A stretch of DNA of 51,379 bases, taken from assembly GCA_015065695.1 (NCBI GenBank), contig SVPT01000005.1, forward strand, positions 1-51,379. Direction: 5' to 3'. Below are positions 16,668 to 23,434 of the stretch, one piece after another. Source of the DNA: Oscillospiraceae bacterium. Its GTDB lineage: Bacteria > Bacillota > Clostridia > Oscillospirales > Acutalibacteraceae. The translations under genes and the position numbers were made by a program. Below the pieces are notes generated by a model, which did not search any database, had not been told where the DNA came from, and saw nothing but the letters and a program-made list of their open reading frames with translations. The first letter of the stretch is position 1, and each line of letters begins with the position of its first letter.

Positions 16668-18230
16668 ATGCAGCAAAACACCGGTAAGAAAAATAACGTA
16701 AAGGTATGGGCGACAGTGATAATACTGCTCGCCCTTCTTTCCGCAGCGGGCTGGATTGTCAGCCGCAGCTTTGTGATATTCCTTGACAGCGCATCGGGAA
16801 TGAAGTTTTATTCCGTAAAATCAAGGGTAATCAATCTGTCGGACACTACCTACGAGGATTACACACAGCTTACACGCTGCACAGGTCTGGATATATTGGA
16901 CGTGCGCGGCTGCCCCGGCTTTACCGCAGAGCAGTACGATGTGCTTGCGCAAAGCAACCGGTCCTGCGAGATTCTGTGGGAGATTCCCGTGGAGGGCAAG
17001 CTGTACAGCAGCACCACCGAAACCTTGAAGCTGACTGCCCCCACCGAAGCCGACTGTGCCATGCTTTCCTACTTTCCCAATATGAAGCATATTGATGCCA
17101 CCGCCTGCGCCCCCAATGATGCCATTGTCGCTGCGTGCCGCGAGCTGGGCGATGTCAAGTGGAGCTTCTCCCTCGGCAGCCGTCAGGTGACCACCGATGA
17201 CGCTGCCCTTGACCTACAGGGAATGAATCTGGAAGATGACGCGCAGCTTGCCTTTATTCTTTCCTGCGTGCCCAAAATCAAGTATGCGGAGCTGACCGAC
17301 TGCGGTCTTTCACCGCAGCAGCTTGTCGCCCTGCGTGAGCAATTCCCCGAGGCAGGTGCGCGCTGGAATTTCGACTTCTACGGCAAGCCCGCGGAAAGCG
17401 ACATGGAGCAAATCGACATAAGCGGCATCACCGTCACCGACCTTGACCAATTCCGTGAGAGGATGAAAAATTTCAGCTCAATAAAAAAGGTGGTCATGTG
17501 CGGCTGCGGTCTGGACAACGAAACCATGGCAGCCCTCAACAGCGAGTACCCCGATACCCAGCTTGTGTGGCGGGTTTACCTCGGTCCGTGGTCGCTGCGT
17601 ACCGACGCAAAGAGCTTCTGCACCAACATCGGTGTGGACAATGCCTACCGACTTACCGATAGCGACATAAAGCCCCTGCAATACTGCACCGACCTTGAGC
17701 ATCTGGACATCGGTCACAGCGGGGTCAGAGACCTTTCGCCCATCGCGGGTCTGACCAAGATGAAAACCCTTATCGTTGTGGACAGCGTAAGAAGCATCTC
17801 CGACCTCTCCGCGCTGAAGGACATGAAGCATCTGCAATATCTGGAAATATTTGTCAACAGCATAAGCGACATCTCGGTGCTTGCCGACAAAAAAGAGCTG
17901 CTTGATTTGAACATCAAGTACAACCGCATTGCCGACATCACCCCGCTGCTGGGGCTCAAGCAGCTTGAGCGCTGCTGGATGGGCGGCAATCCCGTGTCGC
18001 AGAAGGACCGCGCAAGGCTGGAGGAAGCCATTCCCATGTGCGATTTCAACTACGATTTCGGAGAATCCACCGACAACTGGCGCACCAACCACCGCTTCTT
18101 CCAGATGCGTGAGTATTTCGGCTACGACATGACAGTGCGCCGCGCCCATCTGGGCATAGTGTGCCCATACGATGAGCTGCCGGAAAACTACATTACCCAC
18201 TGCAACGACAAGTATTCCGCCGCCGAATAG
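16668..18230 (+). CDS. Membrane-anchored leucine-rich-repeat protein
   Basis: This 520-residue protein has a short cytoplasmic N-terminus, one membrane helix (about 12-34, VWATVIILLALLSAAGWIV) and an external part. Residues about 340-450 are classical internalin-type LRRs of about 22 residues (LEHLDIGHSGVRDLSPIAGL, LQYLEIFVNSISDISVLADK, LLDLNIKYNRIADITPLLGL). Weaker LRR-like units (LDILDVRGCPGF, ISGITVTDLDQF) probably extend to about residue 60. LRRs bind proteins or peptides. The start at 16668 is preferred over ATG 16659 because GGGAG lies 10 bases before it. It closes the five-gene PP2C cluster and is followed by a terminator at 18282. Confidence 0.85.
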   Translation: MQQNTGKKNNVKVWATVIILLALLSAAGWIVSRSFVIFLDSASGMKFYSVKSRVINLSDTTYEDYTQLTRCTGLDILDVRGCPGFTAEQYDVLAQSNRSCEILWEIPVEGKLYSSTTETLKLTAPTEADCAMLSYFPNMKHIDATACAPNDAIVAACRELGDVKWSFSLGSRQVTTDDAALDLQGMNLEDDAQLAFILSCVPKIKYAELTDCGLSPQQLVALREQFPEAGARWNFDFYGKPAESDMEQIDISGITVTDLDQFRERMKNFSSIKKVVMCGCGLDNETMAALNSEYPDTQLVWRVYLGPWSLRTDAKSFCTNIGVDNAYRLTDSDIKPLQYCTDLEHLDIGHSGVRDLSPIAGLTKMKTLIVVDSVRSISDLSALKDMKHLQYLEIFVNSISDISVLADKKELLDLNIKYNRIADITPLLGLKQLERCWMGGNPVSQKDRARLEEAIPMCDFNYDFGESTDNWRTNHRFFQMREYFGYDMTVRRAHLGIVCPYDELPENYITHCNDKYSAAE

Positions 18231-18281
18231 AAAAATTTCCCGTTTGCAAATTTGAATTATTCCTGCGACGATGCAAAAAAT

Positions 18282-18317
18282 AACCCTGCGAGCAATGTGC
18301 CCGCAGGGTTCATTTTT
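18282..18317 (+). terminator. Terminator at the end of the PP2C cluster
   Basis: AACCCTGCG (18282-18290) pairs with CGCAGGGTT (18302-18310), followed by CATTTTTTT. Confidence 0.88.
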
Positions 18318-18354
18318 TTCTATATGAATGCCATGCAAAGGAGTTGAAGTATAA

Positions 18355-18564
18355 ATGCTTGACAAGTTGGCACTCATTCTGACCATCATCGGCGCAATCA
18401 ACTGGGGCTCCATCGGTATCTTCCGGTTTGACCTTGTCGCGTGGCTTTTCGGCGGTCAGACAGCCGGCTTCAGCCGTATAGTCTTTACGCTGGTCGGTCT
18501 GGCGGGTCTGTGGTGTATTTCGCTGCTCTTCCGCGATAATGCCGAAATCCTCGAAAGAGAGTAG
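18355..18564 (+). CDS. DUF378 family small membrane protein
   Basis: This 69-residue protein (MLDKLALILTIIGAINWGSI...) is a typical DUF378 protein, a two-helix membrane protein with the conserved GAINWG motif near residue 15 and a second helix FTLVGLAGLWCISLL. Its function is unknown. A good AAGGAG ribosome site lies 9 bases upstream. It has its own space between the cluster terminator (18282-18317) and a hairpin at 18604-18631, so it is probably monocistronic. Confidence 0.88.
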   Translation: MLDKLALILTIIGAINWGSIGIFRFDLVAWLFGGQTAGFSRIVFTLVGLAGLWCISLLFRDNAEILERE

Positions 18565-18603
18565 TGCTGCCGGATAAATCCGTTTAGTGCAGCATAAAAC
18601 AAT

Positions 18604-18631
18604 GAGGTCGTGCGCGTAAGCGTGCGGCCTC
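18604..18631 (+). terminator. 12-bp hairpin after DUF378 gene (weak terminator)
   Basis: GAGGTCGTGCGC and GCGTGCGGCCTC pair over 12 positions (with G-T pairs) around a GTAA loop, followed by only a weakly T-rich tail. From here to the promoter at 18872 I see no gene or other clear signal. Confidence 0.55.
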
Positions 18632-18871
18632 TTACGTTTGCCGTAATTATCCTTGGAAGCAATGTAAATCAGGTTAAGCACAAATTTAGCGTGTTGTACA
18701 TAGTGAACAGAAACGCACCCTGCTATTTGTGCAGGTGTCACACCTTGGGCGGGCTTGTATACATAATGTACAGGCTTAGAAATAAGCAACATACACAAAA
18801 ATCAATATTAATGTTTGTTCAATAGACCGGTTTGAATCGTCACATCTCACAATCGTAGCGGCTGTCATATG

Positions 18872-18899
18872 TTGACAATGCCCAAAGATGTGCTATAAT
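18872..18899 (+). promoter_or_regulatory. Consensus sigma-A promoter of the 91-residue protein gene
   Basis: TTGACA (18872-18877) and TATAAT (18894-18899) with a 16-bp spacer. It leaves a 5' leader of about 105 bases with small hairpins (CATGG...CCATG about 18939-18954; GGGCACAAGCCC about 18979-18990). Confidence 0.88.
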
Positions 18900-19011
18900 G
18901 TCCACAGGTGGTCGAGAGAAGAGCCAGACAAAACACCATGGCTCACGCTCCATGAAAATTGACGGCATCCATGATACAGGGCACAAGCCCACATTGAAAG
19001 GATGGTTTTTC

Positions 19012-19287
19012 ATGAGTAATGTATGGTCACTGACAAACATCAACGTAAGCGAGTTCCTCCGACTGATTGACAGCTGCAAGGGCAATGTCTATCTGGTAAC
19101 CGAAGAGGGCGACAAGCTCAATCTCAAGAGCAAGCTGAGCCAGCTTATCGGTCTCAGCAGACTCATCGAGGGCGGCATCGTTGCCAACGCCTCTCTGGTA
19201 TGCGACTGCATCGAAGACGAAGCACTTCTGGTGCGCTATAAGCTCTACAGAGCAGTTGGCGCAGACCATCACCCCGACGCTGAATAA
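19012..19287 (+). CDS. Small conserved hypothetical protein
   Basis: This 91-residue soluble protein begins MSNVWSLTNINVSEFLRLID and continues CKGNVYLVTEEGDKLNLKSK. Related short proteins are widespread in gut Clostridia under uninformative or doubtful names; I cannot give it a function. The pattern NVYLVTEEGD.LNLKS.LSQLIGL suggests a compact alpha/beta fold with a two-strand start. The GAAAGGATGG sequence upstream serves as ribosome site. The consensus promoter and about 105-base leader suggest strong, perhaps regulated expression. Confidence 0.8.
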   Translation: MSNVWSLTNINVSEFLRLIDSCKGNVYLVTEEGDKLNLKSKLSQLIGLSRLIEGGIVANASLVCDCIEDEALLVRYKLYRAVGADHHPDAE

Positions 19288-19312
19288 TCAGCCAACACAG
19301 CAAAGCCCCAAC

Positions 19313-19386
19313 GGTAAGTGCTGACTCCCCGCAAGGGGGACAGTCACCCAGCAAGAAAGCCGTCAAAAACCACCGAAACACTTACC
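19313..19386 (+). ncRNA. Candidate structured RNA in the 3' region of the 91-residue gene
   Basis: GGTAAGTG (19313-19320) pairs perfectly with CACTTACC (19379-19386), closing a 74-base unit. Inside, TGACT-CCCC-GCAA-GGGG and AGTCA (19322-19346) form a GNRA-capped hairpin. The TGAC at 19322 could alternatively pair with GTCA at 19362-19365. No protein frame covers it. I match it to no known RNA family. Confidence 0.4.
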
Positions 19387-19457
19387 ACGCGCTTTCCGCC
19401 GCTCTGCGGCGTTTACATAGATTTTAACTTTACTTACACCACCCCCTTTTCTTTTTA

Positions 19458-19492
19458 CGGGTGCTGAGCGAAAGCCTCAGCACCCGGTTTTT
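19458..19492 (+). terminator. Terminator after the 91-residue gene and structured RNA
   Basis: CGGGTGCTGAG (19458-19468) pairs with CTCAGCACCCG (19476-19486), followed by GTTTTTC. A second 6-bp hairpin CGCCGC/GCGGCG lies at about 19397-19411. Confidence 0.9.
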
Positions 19493-19511
19493 CATTTAAC
19501 TACCAATCCCT

Positions 19512-19676
19512 TTATCCAATGGCATCTTCCACGTAAATATCAAACCATTGCAGAATGTATTCTATGGTCTCACCGATACTATCTCTGGCAACCGTTTCCA
19601 GCTCACTGTCATTATCTTCAAATTCCTCCTGCTTTTTGATTTTTGGCAGCTTGTTTCCAAGCATAGCAAATTGCAT
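19512..19676 (-). CDS. Possible small hypothetical protein
   Basis: A minus-strand frame of 54 residues (MQFAMLGNKLPKIKKQ then EEFEDNDSELETVARDS) is acidic and helical-looking, and its end EYILQWFDIYVEDAIG is protein-like. The ribosome site is weak and no promoter is clear. It could be a real small gene, a gene remnant or chance. It is the only coding candidate in the 540-base space before the AEC transporter gene. Confidence 0.3.
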   Translation of the reverse strand: MQFAMLGNKLPKIKKQEEFEDNDSELETVARDSIGETIEYILQWFDIYVEDAIG

Positions 19677-19959
19677 TTGTCCGTATCCATATCATAACAA
19701 AACGTAGACACACAGGCAATTTCTGCCTGCCGCAAGCTGTTGCCGGATTTCCTTTCCCTTATGATGAAGCATAATCGAGGGTAAACAATACAGCCCGATA
19801 TATATGACATGATTTCCATAACAGAATATAATGGTCATTGAATCCCTGAAAATACCTCAAGTGAGAATCACAGATTTTTCAGCGAAAAAAATAATACCAT
19901 CTGTGGACATATCCCCTTTTGTGGAGTACAATAAGCAAAGGAAAGAGGTGCATAAGTCT

Positions 19960-20913
19960 GTGCTTATACAGAATTTTGTAACGGTATCAATGCAGGCGCT
20001 GTCGCTTTTCATTATGATGGCACTGGGCTTGCTGCTTTTCAAGGCAAAGCTGTTTCGCAGGGAAAGCCTTGACGACGTAACCAATATACTGCTGTGGGCG
20101 GTAACTCCCTGCCTGCTGATAAACAGCTTTACCCGCAGGTTTGAGCGGTCGCTGGCAATATCGCTGGGCGTTTTCGCCGCCGCTGCCGCCCTGTCCATGA
20201 CCCTCATCGCACTGGTCATGCTGTTTCTGCTGCGCAGGAAGAATGCCGATGATCGCAGGGTGATGACCTTTGCCACCACCTTCAGCAACTGCGGCTTCAT
20301 GGGTCTGCCGCTGGCAGAGGCACTGTACGGCGAAGAGGGCGTCATGTACGCCTCCATCTTCGTGGCGGTATTCAATCTGGTGCAGTGGACACTGGGCTAC
20401 TGCATCATGTCGGGCAAGGGCGCACCCATCAAGCGTGTGCTGATAAACCCGGGCATCATCGGTCTGGTGCTGGGTCTGCCCATCTTCATCTTCTCGCTCA
20501 ACCTGCCCGATGTGCTGCACAGCACCATTTCCGCAGTGGCGGGTGTCAACACCCCGCTTGCAATGATAGTCATCGGAGCGCACCTCGCCTGCGGTGACAT
20601 AGTGGGCGCGATAAAGGATAAGCGTGTGCTTACGGTGTGCGCAATGCGCCTGCTGGTGATGCCGCTGGCTTTCATGGGTATACTCGCACTCTTCGGCACG
20701 CATGGCATCTTCAGTATCTGGTGGATGCCGGCAAAGCTGGCCGCCAGCGTGCTGCTGATAGAGCTTGCCGCCCCCTGCGGCGCAACCACCGTGCTGATAG
20801 GTTCCCTCTGCGGTAGAGATACCGAGCTTGCCGGTCAGTGTGTGGCACTGTCCACGCTGCTTTCGGTGGCAACGCTGCCGGTAATCGCCTCGCTTGGAGA
20901 AATGATGCTGTAA
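19960..20913 (+). CDS. AEC (auxin efflux carrier) family transporter
   Basis: This 317-residue integral membrane protein has about ten helices in two halves, with typical AEC features: MMALGLLLFKAKLF near the start, TFSNCGFMGLPLAEALYGE around residue 110 and PLAMIVIGAHLA in the second half. Family members move organic acids such as malate; the substrate here is unknown. GTG at 19960 is taken as the start because GGAAAGAGG lies 11 bases upstream and the length fits the family; the frame is open further upstream. It stands alone, with a terminator directly after, convergent to the rnf-like genes. Confidence 0.87.
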   Translation: MLIQNFVTVSMQALSLFIMMALGLLLFKAKLFRRESLDDVTNILLWAVTPCLLINSFTRRFERSLAISLGVFAAAAALSMTLIALVMLFLLRRKNADDRRVMTFATTFSNCGFMGLPLAEALYGEEGVMYASIFVAVFNLVQWTLGYCIMSGKGAPIKRVLINPGIIGLVLGLPIFIFSLNLPDVLHSTISAVAGVNTPLAMIVIGAHLACGDIVGAIKDKRVLTVCAMRLLVMPLAFMGILALFGTHGIFSIWWMPAKLAASVLLIELAAPCGATTVLIGSLCGRDTELAGQCVALSTLLSVATLPVIASLGEMML

Positions 20914-20935
20914 TATAATAATGTATAGAAAAAGG

Positions 20936-20985
20936 CAACGCGCCGACAGCCCTGCGGAAAGGGTGTCAGCGCGTTGTTTGTTTGT
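20936..20985 (+). terminator. Terminator between AEC transporter and rnf-like operon
   Basis: CAACGCGC (20936-20943) pairs with GCGCGTTG (20969-20976), with inner pairing GAC..CCCT/AGGG..GTC, then TTTGTTTGT. It sits between convergent genes and may serve both. Confidence 0.85.
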
Positions 20986-20992
20986 CTGTTTT

Positions 20993-21589
20993 TCAGCGGA
21001 AAAGCTGCAGCCCGCCGCCGAATGCGTTAAACGCAAGGGACAGTATGCCGATGTATATCAGCATAACAGGTGCGCCGCGGAAAACAGGGGGAATATCAGG
21101 ATTGTCGGCGCGCCGCATTCCTGCGGCAATCAGCCATGCGGCCAGGGCAAAGCCGAAGCCCGCACCAAAGGCAAGACCAAGCACCCTTGCGGGGTCGGTG
21201 ATGCTGTTGAGGTTGAGCAGCAGCGGCAAGCCGAATACTGCACCGTTAAGGGCGGCAGGGGCAAGGTATTCGCCGATGGCATCGTTCAGGTTTTCTATGT
21301 GGGAAACGATGCGGGAAATAATCAGGTAGCACAGGATAATCGCACCGGTCAGGATGATGCCGCGTACCGGCATATAGGACGACCAGATGGGTGCGTAGTA
21401 GTCAAAGGGCAGCATTGCAAGGGAGCCAAGCAGCGCAAAGACCGAAACAAGCACGGCAATGGTCAGCAGCCGCGAAACCTTGCGTGCCGCAAAGATGGTG
21501 ACGGTCATGCCTGTCGCACCGGAGAAGAGCATATTCTGCACAAACACCGCAATCAGTGCGTAGGTCATAAAGGAGCCGATGCCGGTCAT
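20993..21589 (-). CDS. RnfA-like membrane subunit lacking the iron-sulfur cysteines
   Basis: This 198-residue, six-helix membrane protein matches RnfA/NqrE in overall layout and in its C-terminus (FRGAPVMLIYIGILSLAF). In ordinary RnfA one Cys in each half (GICP in the first, VNC in the second) holds a [2Fe-2S] cluster in the membrane. Here the first reads NMLFSGATGMT with Thr in that place, the second APAALNGAVFG with Gly. The only Cys is in another helix (ILCYLI). It overlaps the rnfE-like gene by 4 bases and is the last gene of ppk-rnfD-rnfE-rnfA. Electron transfer through the membrane cluster seems impossible in the usual way; ion transport may remain. The placing of the Cys sites is by eye. 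Confidence 0.82.
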   Translation of the reverse strand: MTGIGSFMTYALIAVFVQNMLFSGATGMTVTIFAARKVSRLLTIAVLVSVFALLGSLAMLPFDYYAPIWSSYMPVRGIILTGAIILCYLIISRIVSHIENLNDAIGEYLAPAALNGAVFGLPLLLNLNSITDPARVLGLAFGAGFGFALAAWLIAAGMRRADNPDIPPVFRGAPVMLIYIGILSLAFNAFGGGLQLFR

Positions 21590-22242
21590 TGTCTGCGCCC
21601 CCCTTCTGCGGAGCGGCTGCTGCGCTGCTCCATGTTGGAGCGGTGTACGATGACCGCGCGGTAGGCAGCCAGCGCAAAGCCGCAGATGATAAAGCCCGCA
21701 AAGGGACTGCGCAGAGCCTCAAAACCGCCAAAGCCAAGGAATCCGCCAAAGAGAGTGCCGTTGCCGAGAATCTCACGAATCAGTGCGGCGGGCAGGGCGA
21801 TAATGGCAAAGACTGCGGCGTAGCCCAGTGCTTCCCAGAAAGCCTCACGGGGAGTGACGTAGGGAGAATCTTCCGCAGTACGGCACAGCACCAGCGAATC
21901 AACAGCCAGCAGAGGACCGTAGATGCCGAGGTTTTCAACCGAGCCACGGGCGATGCCCTCTATCATCAGGGAGAAAAGGAACACCGTCACAGCGGTTACC
22001 GCACAGTAGAAAGCGGGACGCAGTGTGGGACTGATGCGCTCCCTCTCAATGGCGGAAAGAATACCCACCAAGGGGAGCAGCAGCACCATCAGCAGGATAA
22101 GCACCAGCGCATTGCCCATGCGCACACAGCCGCCCGCGATAAGGGTCAGACCGGCAGCTCCCGCAACGATGGGGTTGTCCATCATGGCGTCAAGCATTAT
22201 GGCAGTGCCAGGAACATATCTTGTGCTATTCCTTGTCGTCAT
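21586..22242 (-). CDS. RnfE-like membrane subunit lacking the iron-sulfur cysteines
   Basis: This 218-residue membrane protein follows RnfE/NqrD: it has DNPIVAGAAGLTLIAGG in the first half, LGIYGPLLAVDSLVL in the second and the hallmark IREILGNGTLFGG. The usual Cys of GLCP is Thr (GLT), and the usual NC pair of the second half is DS. Other Cys residues are present (GGCVRMG, LCRTAE) but in shifted positions. The start at 22242 is set by the AAAGGGGGG ribosome site and by a short 17-base overlap with the rnfD-like gene; a longer frame from 22281 is possible. It overlaps the rnfA-like gene by 4 bases. Confidence 0.82.
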   Translation of the reverse strand: MTTRNSTRYVPGTAIMLDAMMDNPIVAGAAGLTLIAGGCVRMGNALVLILLMVLLLPLVGILSAIERERISPTLRPAFYCAVTAVTVFLFSLMIEGIARGSVENLGIYGPLLAVDSLVLCRTAEDSPYVTPREAFWEALGYAAVFAIIALPAALIREILGNGTLFGGFLGFGGFEALRSPFAGFIICGFALAAYRAVIVHRSNMEQRSSRSAEGGRRQ

Positions 22243-23398
22243 CGTCCCAGCCCCCCTTTCCGCTGAAGTCCAGTTCATCAAGGTCTATATCGGCAAAGGA
22301 GCCGCGCTGAGAGCGCAGTGCCTTGCGCAAACGCTGCTTGTAGCGTGCCCACTCGCCCGAAAGGCTGTAGCCCCGCTGACGGAGCGACCACACCAGTCGG
22401 TCGATGGGGGAGGCGCAGGCGTTCATCATCAGCGCAGCGAAGATTTCGCCGCAATCGATAGAGCCTGTGCGCCGCAGTACGATGGTAAGTATGCCGCCGC
22501 AGATGCCGTAGATAAGTTGTCCCGAGCGGGTGTGGGGTGCGGTGAAAATATCACCGAAGATGAATACCGCAGCAAACAGCACCGCGCCGGAAAGCAGGTC
22601 ATATACAGGGGACATAGTGCGGGAAACGCTCTTCCACGGCGCGAAGAAGGAGATGACGATAACGGCGGCGCAGTAGGCGGCGCTTGCCCGCCATGCGATG
22701 GAGCGGCGCAGGTACAGCCATACCGCGCAGGCGATGAGCAGCAGACCGATGGTGCAGCCCATAGGTCCGCGCATTCCGCCGAAGAGCAGCTCCACTGCCG
22801 AAAGGTCGGGGTCAACGCCCGCCCGCAGCAGCACAGGCGGTGAGAGCAGTCCGCACAGCTCGGTTTCGGAGGTGGTGATGTTGGCAAAGGGGGTGATGTA
22901 ACCCTTTACATATGTAAAGAACTGCTGCGGCAGCCGGTCGAAAATTTCCCGGTCGGCAATGTCCAGCAGTGCGCGGTTGTACAGCGAACGTCCGCCCGCG
23001 CACACAAGGGCGATGAAGCAGTAGCCCGCCGCCGCGCAGTTGAAGGGTGAGCGTCCAAAGCCGCCGAAGGGCAGCTTGACCACACCGATGGCAAACACCG
23101 CCGCAAACAAGGGCAGCAGCACCGATGCGTTGGCAGGCAGCAGCAGGGCAATCATCAGACCCGTCACCACAGCCGAAAGGTCGGTTATCGTGGGCTGCTG
23201 CTTGGCAAGATACCGCCACAGCAGCTCGGCAAGCACCGCGCCGCACGCTCCCGCAAAGCCCATGATAAGGGCGCGGAAGCCGTACATCGCAATGGCGACC
23301 GAAAGCAGCACCGCCACAGCAGCAAGCTGAGAAAGCATAATACTGCGCGCCGTTTCCTCAAGACGGAAATGGGGCGCAATGGATTGACGCAATTCCAT
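22226..23398 (-). CDS. RnfD-like membrane subunit
   Basis: This 390-residue protein resembles RnfD/NqrB: about eight to ten helices, DLSAVVTGLMIALLLP, the loop VKLPFGGFGRSPFNCAAAGY (usual form FNPA) and ELLFGGMRGPMGCT (usual form G.IPGS.GETS). The place where Rnf/Nqr proteins attach FMN to a Thr in (S/T)GAT or TSAT reads TTSET here, so the Thr may be kept but the motif is changed. A charged tail of about 70 residues (QRGYSLSGEW...DDDDKE) is extra. It starts 36 bases after polyphosphate kinase. No rnfC, rnfG or rnfB is nearby, so this is an isolated D-E-A set. Confidence 0.8.
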   Translation of the reverse strand: MELRQSIAPHFRLEETARSIMLSQLAAVAVLLSVAIAMYGFRALIMGFAGACGAVLAELLWRYLAKQQPTITDLSAVVTGLMIALLLPANASVLLPLFAAVFAIGVVKLPFGGFGRSPFNCAAAGYCFIALVCAGGRSLYNRALLDIADREIFDRLPQQFFTYVKGYITPFANITTSETELCGLLSPPVLLRAGVDPDLSAVELLFGGMRGPMGCTIGLLLIACAVWLYLRRSIAWRASAAYCAAVIVISFFAPWKSVSRTMSPVYDLLSGAVLFAAVFIFGDIFTAPHTRSGQLIYGICGGILTIVLRRTGSIDCGEIFAALMMNACASPIDRLVWSLRQRGYSLSGEWARYKQRLRKALRSQRGSFADIDLDELDFSGKGGWDDDDKE

Positions 23399-23434
23399 GG
23401 CTCAAACCTTTCTGCAAAATTGAATAGTAAATAA

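Noticed and set aside
7888-18230. Known anti-phage defence system around the PP2C and giant protein
   Set aside because: There is no nuclease, NTPase, TIR, kinase or cyclase motif that I can see, and most products are surface-anchored, which fits envelope sensing better than defence.
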